Below the pieces are notes generated by a model, which was not told the origin of the DNA, did no database searches, and saw only the letters and a list, made by a program, of their open reading frames with translations. From JAYPAN01 sp049597955 (lineage in GTDB: Bacteria > Pseudomonadota > Alphaproteobacteria > RS24), in the NCBI GenBank assembly GCA_049597955.1, contig JBMYND010000002.1, positions 248,001 through 312,000 of the forward strand: 64,000 nt of DNA, read 5' to 3'. Of the stretch, positions 43,802-52,961 are shown in pieces (position 1 is the first letter of the stretch; each line of letters opens with the position of its first letter). Position numbers and translations under genes: made by a program.

Positions 43802-44345
43802 ATAATTGCTCGGCAAGTTTGATGTCGTCGGCTCCGCGAAAAACTCTGTTTCCGCGAGAACGATTAAGCAGTTTGGAAAAGCTATCATCTATTTTCGTGG
43901 CGTTTTTGCCGTAATAGACAAAATCTCTTGAAATCAGCACATTGGTGGAATCATGTGTGTCCCGATACAAATGCTCCTCGTGTGTTGTTCCATCTAAATT
44001 TGAATGCTTGGAATCCGCCTGAATCCAACTGCCATTATCCTTACGATAGATATTGTCACCTACTCGACTTTTGGTGCTGCTATGCAAGTCAGGCTTTTTA
44101 CAAGAAAATCTTTCATCCGCCCAATATTGGTCAAAATCAAGTATCTCGGTGACTTGCATCATATACAGTAACTTTGGCGTTGGGCTTCTATTGCGACCGG
44201 TCATTCCAATTACCAAGTCACCAATTTCAGCCTTTCTCCTAATTACCGGCTTGCAGCAGGAAAGTGTGCAAAATCCGTAATATGGATTGGGAGCCAGTCC
44301 ATAATCATGGGCGACAACATATGAAAAAACAGTTTTCACGTGCAT
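43752..44345 (-). CDS. Nmad2-like (nucleotide-modification-associated domain 2) protein
   Basis: The 197 residues match the Nmad2 pattern as I remember it: FSYVVAHDYGLAPNPYYG, CTLSCCKPVIRR, AEIGDLVIGMTG, VTEILDFDQYWADERF, and a later VLISRDFVYYG. The family is associated with DNA base modification and phage-related loci; its activity is not established. The start overlaps the stop of the TIR-like gene by about 10 bases, so the two are translationally coupled. Confidence is for the family, not for an activity. Confidence 0.7.
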   Translation of the reverse strand: MHVKTVFSYVVAHDYGLAPNPYYGFCTLSCCKPVIRRKAEIGDLVIGMTGRNRSPTPKLLYMMQVTEILDFDQYWADERFSCKKPDLHSSTKSRVGDNIYRKDNGSWIQADSKHSNLDGTTHEEHLYRDTHDSTNVLISRDFVYYGKNATKIDDSFSKLLNRSRGNRVFRGADDIKLAEQLFKSLPRGMRGFPTMRP

Positions 44346-44809
44346 GGCGCTGGCTTCATTTTTTTGTAAGGTCGTTTCCGGCCATCCTCTTCTTCATTGA
44401 AGTTTTCCCCCTCAATTGCTCGAATTATTTTGTCGGTGTCCCACGCAACCAATGAGTCATAATTATCCTCCAAGGCTTCAGGCAATTCACAATCTTTGCT
44501 GCCATGCCCCCAAACTCCGACAATCCTCTTATTATGCTTTGCTGCGTATTCAATTTCCCAATCCACATAATCACTGTTTTTGGTGTCTGGCGTGACAATA
44601 ACGACCAAAACAGACGAGGCGTCCAATCTAGGCTTTAATATTTCACGCTTAATATAATCTTCATTATGCGCTTTATTGGGATTGTCTTTTGTTACAGAGT
44701 AATCCCTCACATTGTAATCTCTCGATCCAAGGTTTTCTTTTAACCTGACCACCTTGTCATCATCTTCATGTTTGTGGCTCACAAATAAATTACGGTCAAT
44801 ATCACTCAT
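44336..44809 (-). CDS. TIR-like domain protein
   Basis: The 157 residues contain a single TIR-like domain of the Thoeris ThsB/DUF1863 type. NLFVSHKHEDDDKVVRLKENL is the first strand and helix, SSVLVVIVTPDTKNSDYVDWEIEYA carries the candidate catalytic glutamate (E85 or E87), and KRIVGVWG follows. TIR domains in bacteria break down NAD or make signalling nucleotides during phage infection. It is upstream of and coupled to the Nmad2-like gene; no separate NAD-depleting effector (ThsA) is visible here. Confidence 0.78.
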   Translation of the reverse strand: MSDIDRNLFVSHKHEDDDKVVRLKENLGSRDYNVRDYSVTKDNPNKAHNEDYIKREILKPRLDASSVLVVIVTPDTKNSDYVDWEIEYAAKHNKRIVGVWGHGSKDCELPEALEDNYDSLVAWDTDKIIRAIEGENFNEEEDGRKRPYKKMKPAPCT

Positions 44810-44840
44810 TTTCTCTCCTATGAATTAGAGGCCAAATTAT

Positions 44841-44865
44841 CCCCCTCGACACCATGCCGAGGGGG
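44841..44865 (-). terminator. G/C-rich hairpin between the monooxygenase and TIR genes
   Basis: CCCCCTCG and CGAGGGGG pair perfectly around a 9-base loop. On the minus strand it lies about 210 bases after the monooxygenase gene and before the TIR gene, followed by an imperfect T-run. It may end the catabolic transcript at the island border. Confidence 0.45.
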
Positions 44866-44960
44866 TTACACGCGCTTAATGGGCGCAACGAAAAGAACTC
44901 CGATACAAATCAAGCCGCTAAAACACCGGCGGCGATACGCATTGGTTTTTCTTGTTATTG

Positions 44961-44986
44961 GCCAATGCGACAGCATTGGCGTTTTT
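44961..44986 (+). terminator. Hairpin followed by T-run (GCCAATGC/GCATTGGC)
   Basis: An 8-base perfect stem with loop GACA is followed on the plus strand by GTTTTT. No plus-strand gene ends nearby, so it could be a remnant of rearrangement or work only as a structural element. The rest of 44866-45077 shows nothing else I can identify. Confidence 0.4.
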
Positions 44987-45077
44987 GGTAGATAGGAATG
45001 CCGACAGTGAGGTTCAACCCCCTGCCACAAAAAAATTAACGAAAACCTATCCCCGCCCGAAAAGGCAGAAAGCCCCC

Positions 45078-46979
45078 TCACGCGGTCAGATAATCATCCC
45101 AATTGGGCTTGCGGGTCATGTGCCAATAATCGACCATGCGCCACGGCATAACGGAATAGACGCGGTTTTTGGAATTGCGGTAATAGGTGGACAGATTGGG
45201 GTGCATCCAGACCAGCTCTTGATGCAGCGCATTATAGCGCGCCATATAATCGGCCTGCGCTTGCGGCTTGGCCTCAACCTGTCGCAGGCCGCGCGCCAGC
45301 ATATCACTGATGCAGGCGGTGATATAATGGGCTTGCGTCTCGGCGATAAACATGCCGCTGCCGCCATGGCCCAAACCGGTGGTCGGCCCGGCCATCATGA
45401 AGAAATTGGGGAAGTCCGGCACGGCAATGCCGAGATAGGCTTGCGGGTCATCGCCGTTCCAAACTTGGTCAAGCGCCGCGCCGCGCCCGGTAATGTTCAG
45501 CCGCGAGGCCATTTTGGTCACTTCAAAACCGGTCGCCATCACCACAATATCGGGCTGCCAGTGCGTGCCTTTATCGCCGATAATCTCGCCTTGCGTAAAC
45601 CGCGCCACGCCCTCATCATGCAAAGTCACATGCGGCTTGAGCAGCGTGTCATACCAATGATTGTCGAGCAGAATACGCTTGCCATAGGGCGGGTAGTCGG
45701 GCAGGCATTTGGCGACAAGCTCTGGCCGGTCGGCCAGCTTGGCGTGAATATAATCGGTCATTTCTTGCCGGTGGCGGTCATTTATCCGGTTCATGGCGCG
45801 CGCCGGATGCGGCCAATCCGGGTCTTTTTTCAAAAACGGCAACAGCCCGTCGCCATAGCGCCAAAACATGGAAAAGCGGAACCAGCGCGCATAAAGCGGC
45901 ACATTTTCCAGCAAAAATTGTGCGCCTTTGCTCAGCGCATCATGATAGCGCGGTATCGGGCGCGCCCATTGCGGGCTGCGCTGGAAAATACGTAACTCCG
46001 CCACCTTGTCGGCAATGGCCGGGGCGATTTGCATGGAAGACGCACCGGTGCCGACAATCGCCACCCGCTTGCCGGTCAGATTAAGCCCTTGCGGCCAATG
46101 GGCGGAATGAAAAAGCCGGCCGGTGAAACTGTCCATGCCGTCAATCGGTGGCAATTTCGGCACGCTAATCTGGCCCACCGCGCTGACCAATATCGGCGTC
46201 TGCCAGATTTGCCTTGCGCCATTTTCGGCCGTCGCATGGCTTGTTTCGATGCGCCAGCTTTGCGTGTCGGCCTGCCAGTCCACCCGTTCGACTTGCGTGT
46301 TGAATTGTATCTTGCGGCGAATGTCAAACTCATCGGCCTTGCCGGAAAGATAATCCTGAATTTCATCGCGCGGTGAGAAATAGCGGCTCCAGCGATAGGA
46401 TTTGCCAAAGCTCAGACTATAGGCATGATTGGGCGTATCAACGCCGCAGCCGGGGTAATTATTCTCCCACCATGTGCCGCCAATATCAGCGTTTTTCTCC
46501 AATATCAAATAGGGGATGCCCTTATCATCAAGCAGCTTGCCCATTACCAGACCGGCGACACCGGCCCCGATAATGACCACCGGCGCGTCAATTTGAGAGC
46601 CAGTTTGAGGAGGAGGTGCGGCAATTGTCGCGCCCAAGGGCGCAAAACCCATTTGCTCGCGCATCATTGGCGCATATTCATCCGGCACTTGCTCGGCCAG
46701 ACAATGGCGCATCATGGCCAGCATTTGCGCCTCATCCGGGTCGGGCGCGACCGGCGGCGCATCGCCCGATAAAACCTCAAGCGCGGCGGCAATCATATCG
46801 GCCTGAATGTCAGGCGGCAGGCCGGCATCTTCATTGGCGATAAGGCGCACATCGCGGCGCGGCATATAGGGCGCGGCCAGCCATTTGGCGTCGCCCGTAT
46901 AATGATACAACACCATCAGCAGCACCCGCATATCGGCTTGCGGCAGGGCGTCGGCCAATTGCGCGCGGTCTAGGCGCAC
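45078..46979 (-). CDS. Baeyer-Villiger-type flavin monooxygenase
   Basis: This FAD- and NADPH-dependent class B monooxygenase has 633 residues. An N-terminal extension of about 130 residues (as in 4-hydroxyacetophenone monooxygenase) precedes the FAD Rossmann motif GAGVAG at 138-143 and GGTWWENNYPGCGVDTPNH. The BVMO fingerprint reads FTGRLFHSAHWP, followed by the NADPH motif GTGASS. It starts with GTG inside the last codons of the CoA-transferase gene, so translation is coupled. It would turn a ketone into an ester in the same pathway; the substrate is unknown. Confidence 0.88.
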   Translation of the reverse strand: MRLDRAQLADALPQADMRVLLMVLYHYTGDAKWLAAPYMPRRDVRLIANEDAGLPPDIQADMIAAALEVLSGDAPPVAPDPDEAQMLAMMRHCLAEQVPDEYAPMMREQMGFAPLGATIAAPPPQTGSQIDAPVVIIGAGVAGLVMGKLLDDKGIPYLILEKNADIGGTWWENNYPGCGVDTPNHAYSLSFGKSYRWSRYFSPRDEIQDYLSGKADEFDIRRKIQFNTQVERVDWQADTQSWRIETSHATAENGARQIWQTPILVSAVGQISVPKLPPIDGMDSFTGRLFHSAHWPQGLNLTGKRVAIVGTGASSMQIAPAIADKVAELRIFQRSPQWARPIPRYHDALSKGAQFLLENVPLYARWFRFSMFWRYGDGLLPFLKKDPDWPHPARAMNRINDRHRQEMTDYIHAKLADRPELVAKCLPDYPPYGKRILLDNHWYDTLLKPHVTLHDEGVARFTQGEIIGDKGTHWQPDIVVMATGFEVTKMASRLNITGRGAALDQVWNGDDPQAYLGIAVPDFPNFFMMAGPTTGLGHGGSGMFIAETQAHYITACISDMLARGLRQVEAKPQAQADYMARYNALHQELVWMHPNLSTYYRNSKNRVYSVMPWRMVDYWHMTRKPNWDDYLTA

Positions 46980-48190
46980 AGCACGGCTCCGGCTTGGGCG
47001 GCGGCGGCAATATCGGCCTCGGCATAGCCCAATTCGGTCAATATGGCGCGGCTGTCAGCCCCCAATGTCGGGCTGGGCGCGGCCAGCGAAGTCGCCTGTC
47101 CGCCAAACAAGACGGGCGGGGTGGGGGCGGTCAGCTTGCCGATATTTTCCGTCACATAGGTTTCCAACGCGCCAATCGCGTCAATCTGGGCATTGTCGGT
47201 CAGCGTGTCGCGGCGCTCGCAAATTGTGCATGGCACATCGGCGGCCTCCAATAGGGTGACCGCTTCGGCCACGCTTAAATCGGTTTTCGGCACTTTCAGA
47301 ATATCCATCACCTCGCCAATATGCATCAGCCGCCCGCCCATTGAATTAAAGCGCGGGTCATCGAGCAATTCGGGATAGCCAAGCATTGGCAACAGCGCCT
47401 GCCAATGATGGTCTTGCAAAGCGGCAATGGCCAGCGCGCCATCTTTCAAATGCAGCACTTGATAATAATCCGACATTGGCGGCATGGGCAGAACATCGTC
47501 ATCATGCAAAGTGTGGTGCATCATGCCATCAGGCCACATAAAGGCAAGGCAGGCATGCAGCATGGAAATGTCAATATGCTGGCCCTGGCCGGTATGGGCG
47601 CGCGCCAGCAAGGCCGCCGTCGCCGCTTGTGCGACCGTATAGGCGGTGACTTTATCGCACAGCAACATGCGCATATAGGCGTGGCGGTCATTCGTGGCTT
47701 CCTGCAAATCGGTAAAGCCGGCAAGCCCCTGTATCACATGGTCATAGGCCGGTTTATGCGCCATCGCGCCTGTCGTGCCAAAGCCGGTCACAGCGATATT
47801 GACCAGCCGGTCATTGGCCGCCCGCAAAGCCTCACTGCCAAGGCCGAGCCTGTCCATCACGCCGGGGCGGTAATTATGCAGCAGCACATCGGCACGCCCG
47901 GCCAAGGCGGCAACCGCCTCGCGGCCAATATCGGATTTCAAATCAACCGACAGCGATTGCTTGCCGCGATTGCAATTATGGAACAGGGCGGAAATGCCAT
48001 TTTTTTGATGGCCGAGCATGCGCATCGGGTCGCCAATCACGGTCGGCTCAATTTTAATCACCCGCGCCCCTTGCGCGCGCAATGTCATGGCGGAAAGCGA
48101 ACATGTCACCATAGTGGACAGTTCAATCACCAAATGTCCGGCCAGCGGCAATTGATTTGTCGGTTGCTGCGGGGCTTCACCCATGGCCAT
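46970..48190 (-). CDS. CaiB/BaiF-type (class III) CoA transferase
   Basis: The enzyme moves CoA between carboxylic acids by an aspartyl-CoA intermediate. In 406 residues, VIELSTMVTCSLSAMTLRAQGARVIKIE is the N-terminal Rossmann part, the catalytic aspartate is D150 in PAYDHVIQG, and GQGQHIDISMLHA is a later family motif. I use the ATG at 48190, preceded by GGGAGGA. It lies downstream of an acyl-CoA dehydrogenase on the same strand and would activate an organic acid for it. Confidence 0.9.
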   Translation of the reverse strand: MAMGEAPQQPTNQLPLAGHLVIELSTMVTCSLSAMTLRAQGARVIKIEPTVIGDPMRMLGHQKNGISALFHNCNRGKQSLSVDLKSDIGREAVAALAGRADVLLHNYRPGVMDRLGLGSEALRAANDRLVNIAVTGFGTTGAMAHKPAYDHVIQGLAGFTDLQEATNDRHAYMRMLLCDKVTAYTVAQAATAALLARAHTGQGQHIDISMLHACLAFMWPDGMMHHTLHDDDVLPMPPMSDYYQVLHLKDGALAIAALQDHHWQALLPMLGYPELLDDPRFNSMGGRLMHIGEVMDILKVPKTDLSVAEAVTLLEAADVPCTICERRDTLTDNAQIDAIGALETYVTENIGKLTAPTPPVLFGGQATSLAAPSPTLGADSRAILTELGYAEADIAAAAQAGAVLCA

Positions 48191-48231
48191 TTCCTCCCTC
48201 AATGTCCATCGCGCTATGTCTGTTGTTCAGG

Positions 48232-49374
48232 CTACAATGCCATTTGCCGTGCCGTCAAATCGCGCATAATTTCCTGCGAGCCGCCGCCAATCGACTGCAC
48301 TTTCACATCGCGGTAAATGCGCTCTACCGCATTGCCGCGCAAATAGCCTGCGCCGCCGTAAATCTGCATCGCCTCATTGGCAATCCATTCAAGCTGGGCG
48401 GAGCACCAGAATTTCAGCTTGCTGATTTCGGCAACCGGCATGTCGCCGCCATTCATTATTTCTGCCACCTGATTGAGATAGGCGTCCATGGCGTCAATGC
48501 GCGCCGACATTTCAGCCAGCTTGTGGCGTATCACCTGATGGGTGACAAGCGGCTTGCCAAATGTTTTGCGGTCGCGGCCATAGGCAACACATTCGTCAAA
48601 CAAGCGCATGGACATGCCCAGCATTTGTGCCGCCATCCAGAAACGCTCATAATTGAAATTATTCATAATGGCGTAAAAGCCCTTATCTTCCTCGCCCATC
48701 AGATTTTCCGCCGGTATCCGGCAATCGTCAAAATATAAAACAGCCGTATCCGACGCCCACCAACCCATTTTGCGTTCAATGGCGGCGCGGGTGAAGCCGG
48801 GCGTGTCAGCTTCCACGAAAAACAACGATATGCCGCCCATACCATCGCCGCCCGTGCGCGCGCCAATGACAAAATAAGAGGCTTGCATGCCGCCGGTAAT
48901 GAACATTTTCTGCCCGTTCAACACCCATTCATTGCCATCCCTGCGCGCCGTGGTTTGCATATTGGCGACATCGGAGCCGCCGCCCGGCTCGGTAATGCCA
49001 AGCGCGCCGCCCTTGCGCCCCGACAGCAATTCCGGCAGCACGCGCTGTTTGATAGGGTCACTGGCCAGTTCGGTCAGCGGTTTCAGCATGATTGAGCGCG
49101 ACCCGACACTGGCCATCACACCACCGGCAGAAGAACGCCCCATTTCGACGCCGCTGGCCTTGCGCATATGAGCATCATCAAAGCCAAGCCCGCCATATTC
49201 CTCGGCAATGTCAAAGCCGAACACGCCCAAAGCGCAGATTTTCTCGTTTATCTCATGCGGATAGCTGCCCGCTTCCTCCCAATCATCAACATGCGGCCAG
49301 ATTTCGGTTTCCATGAATTTGGCAATCATGTCCTGAAAGGCACGGCGTTCTTCTGTTTGATATGGGTTCAGCAT
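48232..49374 (-). CDS. Acyl-CoA dehydrogenase
   Basis: This FAD enzyme makes the 2,3-double bond in an acyl-CoA. The 380 residues include LGVFGFDIAEEYGGLG, LGITEPGGGSDVANM (FAD/substrate loop), GQKMFITGG, IYGGAGYLRGNAVERIYRDVKV and an IGGGSQEIM end, all family marks. I use the ATG at 49374, preceded by GGGAGGA. It is divergent from atuA; in Pseudomonas the equivalent step is done by citronellyl-CoA dehydrogenase (AtuD). A specific substrate cannot be read off. Confidence 0.9.
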   Translation of the reverse strand: MLNPYQTEERRAFQDMIAKFMETEIWPHVDDWEEAGSYPHEINEKICALGVFGFDIAEEYGGLGFDDAHMRKASGVEMGRSSAGGVMASVGSRSIMLKPLTELASDPIKQRVLPELLSGRKGGALGITEPGGGSDVANMQTTARRDGNEWVLNGQKMFITGGMQASYFVIGARTGGDGMGGISLFFVEADTPGFTRAAIERKMGWWASDTAVLYFDDCRIPAENLMGEEDKGFYAIMNNFNYERFWMAAQMLGMSMRLFDECVAYGRDRKTFGKPLVTHQVIRHKLAEMSARIDAMDAYLNQVAEIMNGGDMPVAEISKLKFWCSAQLEWIANEAMQIYGGAGYLRGNAVERIYRDVKVQSIGGGSQEIMRDLTARQMAL

Positions 49375-49524
49375 GTTTTCCTCCCGCAAAATCCCTGACG
49401 ACAGCCTAGCGCGCCATGCCCAAGCCGCAAAATCAAAAATCGATTGCTGCAAAAGCATAATTTATTTGCGCCTGCCAATTTCGCGGTCTAACTTTTTGAC
49501 GGGAGAAATGCGGGAGGCAATCAC

Positions 49525-51315
49525 ATGAGCAAAAATGTGCGCATTGGCGGTGCCAGTGGCTATTGGGGCGAGTCAATGATGGCGACACCGCAATTGCTCA
49601 ATGCCGGTGGGCTTGATTATCTGGTCTATGACTTTCTCGCCGAAATCACCATGTCCATCATGGCGCGCGCGCAAGCGGCCAATCCGGATATGGGCTATGC
49701 GACTGATTTTATCAGCGGCGTGTTAAAGCCCAATTTGAAACAAATCGCGGCGCAAGGCGTCAAAGTGCTGACCAATGCGGGCGGGGTCAATCCGCAAGCC
49801 TGTGCGGCGGCGGCGCGTGCGCTGATTGCCGAGCAGGGATTGGATTTGAAAGTCGCCGTTATTACCGGTGACGGCTTGCTGGGGCAGGGCGCGGCCTTGG
49901 CCGGTTTCAAGGATATGTTTTCCGGCGCCGATTTCCCGGATCCCGACAAATTAGCCAGTGCCAATGCCTATCTTGGCGGCTTTCCGGTCGCCGCGGCGCT
50001 TGCGCAGGGCGCTGATATTGTGATTACCGGTCGCAGCGTTGACAGCGCCGTCACATTGGGCGCTTGCATTCATGAATTTGGCTGGTCGCCGGAAGATTTT
50101 GACGCGCTGGCGGGCGGCTCGCTGGCCGGTCATATTATTGAATGCGGGCCGCAAGCGACCGGCGGCAATTTCACGGACTGGCATTTGGTCAAGGACAATA
50201 TCGCCGATATTGGCTATCCGATTGTTGAAATGGCCGAGGATGGCAGTTTTATCTGCACCAAGCCTGACAATACGGGCGGCATTGTCAATATCGGCACAGT
50301 ATCGGAGCAAATGCTTTATGAAATTGGTGACCCGCAAGCCTATATGCTGCCCGATGTGACTTGCGACTTTTCCGAAGTGACAATTTCTGAACAGGCCGCC
50401 AATCGCGTCGCCGTAGCCGGTGCGCGCGGCCTGCCGCCCAGCGACACATATAAAGTCAGCGCCACATATTTTGACGGCTTTCGTGCCGGCACATTGATGA
50501 GTTTTGTTGGGCTGGACGCAGCAGACAAGGCACGCGCCTTTGCCGAGGCCGGTTTTGCCCGCGCCCGCGCGGTTTTGCGACAGCGCAATTTGGCCGATTT
50601 TGCGGAAACCAGCGTCGAGATTATCGGTGATGACAGCCAATATGGCGCGGCGCATAGCGGTTTATCCAGCCGCGAAGTGGTGCTGAAAATCGCCTGCAAG
50701 CATGAAGATATGGCCGGTGCCGGGGCTTTGTTGAAAGAGATAAGCGGTTTGGGATTGGCGACACCGGCAGGGCTTTCCATATTCGCCGGCAGCCGCGCCA
50801 AACCCTCACCCGTCGTGCGGTTGTTTTCTTTTTTAATACCCAAAGCCGATGTGCCGGTGCAGGTTGAAATGGATGGCGAGGTCACGGAAATGGCGGCCTG
50901 GCAGGGCGCGACATTTGACGCAGCAGCAATTGCCCGGCCCGCGCCGCCCAAGCCGCTAGAGGCGGATGACTTACAGCCCGTGCCATTGGTCAAGCTGGCT
51001 TGGGGGCGTTCCGGCGATAAGGGCAATAAGGCCAATATCGGCATTATCGCCCGCGATGCGGCCTATCTGCCTTATATTTGGGCAGCACTTGATGAGGCCA
51101 GCGTGGCGCAACGTTTTGCTCATTTTATGGAGAAAGGCAGCACGCTGGAGCGTTATTTATTGCCCGGCAGCCATGCGATTAACTTCCTGCTGCATGAAGC
51201 ATTGGGCGGTGGCGGTGTGGCCAGCCTGCGCAATGACCCGCAGGGCAAAGCCTATGCCCAAATCCTGCTCGACCATCCGATTCCTGTTCCCCCATCTATA
51301 GCGGAGGCGGTTTAA
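49525..51315 (+). CDS. atuA: AtuA-like protein (acyclic terpene utilisation family)
   Basis: The 596-residue protein belongs to the AtuA/DUF1446 family. VRIGGASGYWGESMMATPQLL is the usual start, ATDFISGVLKPNL and NAGGVNPQACAAAARAL follow, ITGRSVDSAVTLG and WGRSGDKGNKANIGIIARD are family motifs, and a GGGGVASLRNDPQGKAYAQ end is typical. Its biochemical role is unknown, but it is required for growth on citronellol or geraniol in Pseudomonas. Its stop shares a base with the carboxyltransferase start. Confidence 0.85.
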   Translation: MSKNVRIGGASGYWGESMMATPQLLNAGGLDYLVYDFLAEITMSIMARAQAANPDMGYATDFISGVLKPNLKQIAAQGVKVLTNAGGVNPQACAAAARALIAEQGLDLKVAVITGDGLLGQGAALAGFKDMFSGADFPDPDKLASANAYLGGFPVAAALAQGADIVITGRSVDSAVTLGACIHEFGWSPEDFDALAGGSLAGHIIECGPQATGGNFTDWHLVKDNIADIGYPIVEMAEDGSFICTKPDNTGGIVNIGTVSEQMLYEIGDPQAYMLPDVTCDFSEVTISEQAANRVAVAGARGLPPSDTYKVSATYFDGFRAGTLMSFVGLDAADKARAFAEAGFARARAVLRQRNLADFAETSVEIIGDDSQYGAAHSGLSSREVVLKIACKHEDMAGAGALLKEISGLGLATPAGLSIFAGSRAKPSPVVRLFSFLIPKADVPVQVEMDGEVTEMAAWQGATFDAAAIARPAPPKPLEADDLQPVPLVKLAWGRSGDKGNKANIGIIARDAAYLPYIWAALDEASVAQRFAHFMEKGSTLERYLLPGSHAINFLLHEALGGGGVASLRNDPQGKAYAQILLDHPIPVPPSIAEAV

Positions 51316-52937
51316 TGCCGGTTTTTGAGAGTAAATTAAACGCCAAGTCAGAGGCATTTGCGAAAAATCGCGCCGACCAGCTCGGCTTTATCGAGACATT
51401 GCGGTCATTGGAAGCGCGCGCTGAGGCGGCGTCGGAAAAACGCCGCCCGCGTTTTGAGGAGCGCGGTCAATTAACCCCGCGCGACCGGCTGGCGCAATTG
51501 CTTGACCCCGGCATGCCCTATTTGCCGCTCTATAATATGGCCAGCTATTGCGTCGATGACCCTGACCGCGAAACCTCCATCCCCGGCGGCTCCGTGCTGG
51601 CCGGTATCGGCTATGTCAGCGGTGTGCGCTGCATGGTCTGTGTCGATGACAGCGGCATTAATGCCGGTGCGGCAACCGAAATGGGCTTTCGCAAAAATGT
51701 CGAAGCCATGCGCATGGCCATGGCCAATAAGCTGCCCTTTATTCATCTGGTGGAAAGCGCCGGTGCCAATTTGATGAAATATAAAGTCGAGCTTTGGGCG
51801 CATGGCGGGCGGGTTTTTGCTTCGCTGGCGCATTTGAGCGCAGCGGGCATCCCAACCATGACCGTTTTGCATGGGCCATCCACGGCGGGCGGCGCTTATA
51901 TGCCCGGCATGTCCGACTATAATGTCGGTGTGAAACATAATGGCATGGCCGCTTTGGGCGGGGCGGCCTTGGTGCAGGCGGCGACCGGTGAAATTGCCGA
52001 TGAGCGCGAATTGGGCGGCTCGGAAATGCATGCCAGCGTGTCCGGCCTGATGGAATATCTGGCCGAGGATGACAGTGACGGCATCAGGCAGATTCGCGAT
52101 GTGGTGGCCGGTCTTGGCTGGAATGAGCATTGCCCGCCAATGCCGACCCGCAGCTATGACGCGCCGCTTTACGATATGGAAGATATTCTCGGCTTGGTGC
52201 CGGTTGATTATAAAGTGCCTTATGATGCGCGGGAAATTATGGCGCGCTTGTTTGACGGCTCATCCTTTACCGATTTCAAATCGCGCTTTGGGCCAAATCT
52301 GGTATGCGCGCAAGGCACAGTATTTGGTCATCCGGTCGGCATTGTCGGCAATAATGGGCCAATGGGGCCGGATGAAGCGGCCAAGGGCGCGCATTTTTTC
52401 CAAATCATTGACCAGGCCAATGTGCCGTTGATTTTCCTCAATAATATCACCGGCTATATGGTCGGCACAGAATATGAGCGCGCCGGTATGATTAAGCATG
52501 GCTCGAAAATGATTCAGGCGGTGTCGAATATCCGCGTGCCGAAATTGAGCTTTTATATTGGCGCCAGTTTCGGGGCCGGCAATTATGGCATGGCCGGTTT
52601 GGGTTATGACCCGGATTTTCTGTTTTCATGGCCAGCCGCGCGCACCGGTGTGATGAGTGGCGAGTCGGCTGCCGGCACAATGGAAACCGTGGCGATTGCC
52701 GGCGCAAAGCGGCGCGGTCAGGAGCCGGATATGGAGGCGCTGGCCAAGCAACGCGCTGCCATTGAGGCGGTGTTTGATGCGCAGGAAGATGCGTTTTACA
52801 CATCCGGTCGCCTGCTCGACCACGGCATTATCGACCCGCGCGACACGCGCAATATATTGGGCTTTTTGCTCGACACAATATGGGAGCGCAAACATCGTGA
52901 CCTGCAACCCAACGCCTTTGGTGTCGGGCGCATGTAG
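51315..52937 (+). CDS. atuC: Acyl-CoA carboxyltransferase subunit, geranyl-CoA-carboxylase-like
   Basis: This is the carboxyltransferase (beta) subunit of a biotin-dependent acyl-CoA carboxylase, 540 residues. Motifs include GQLTPRDRLAQLLDPG, HGPSTAGGAYMPGMSDYN, and IFLNNITGYMVGTEYERAGMIKHGSKMIQAVSN, and the tail has LLDHGIIDPRDTRNILGFLLD. The order atuA-atuC-hydratase-atuF is that of the geranyl-CoA pathway, so a methyl-branched 2-enoyl-CoA is the likely substrate; 3-methylcrotonyl-CoA is an alternative. Confidence 0.85.
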   Translation: MPVFESKLNAKSEAFAKNRADQLGFIETLRSLEARAEAASEKRRPRFEERGQLTPRDRLAQLLDPGMPYLPLYNMASYCVDDPDRETSIPGGSVLAGIGYVSGVRCMVCVDDSGINAGAATEMGFRKNVEAMRMAMANKLPFIHLVESAGANLMKYKVELWAHGGRVFASLAHLSAAGIPTMTVLHGPSTAGGAYMPGMSDYNVGVKHNGMAALGGAALVQAATGEIADERELGGSEMHASVSGLMEYLAEDDSDGIRQIRDVVAGLGWNEHCPPMPTRSYDAPLYDMEDILGLVPVDYKVPYDAREIMARLFDGSSFTDFKSRFGPNLVCAQGTVFGHPVGIVGNNGPMGPDEAAKGAHFFQIIDQANVPLIFLNNITGYMVGTEYERAGMIKHGSKMIQAVSNIRVPKLSFYIGASFGAGNYGMAGLGYDPDFLFSWPAARTGVMSGESAAGTMETVAIAGAKRRGQEPDMEALAKQRAAIEAVFDAQEDAFYTSGRLLDHGIIDPRDTRNILGFLLDTIWERKHRDLQPNAFGVGRM

Positions 52938-52961
52938 CGACGAATAGGCACGGAGGACATA

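Larger units (their letters stand above)
41988..44868. other. A/T-rich genomic island with candidate defence genes
   Basis: This block is visibly richer in A and T than its surroundings, and its codon use differs: many AAA, TTT and ATA codons in place of the GCG/CGC-rich style of the neighbours. It interrupts a run of CoA-catabolic genes and holds four genes: MazG-like, membrane protein, Nmad2-like and TIR-like. No integrase or transposase is visible. Only GGGGGTTA is shared at the two borders, too short to claim as target-site duplication. Confidence 0.7.

Noticed and set aside
41987..44868. Short direct repeat GGGGGTTA at both borders of the A/T-rich island
   Set aside because: Eight bases is too short and G-runs are common; without an integrase or a tRNA target it does not show an attachment site.
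44952..45995. A 347-codon plus-strand reading frame
   Set aside because: It lies opposite the monooxygenase gene, is rich in His, Arg and Gly as expected for an antisense shadow, and has no domain motifs.
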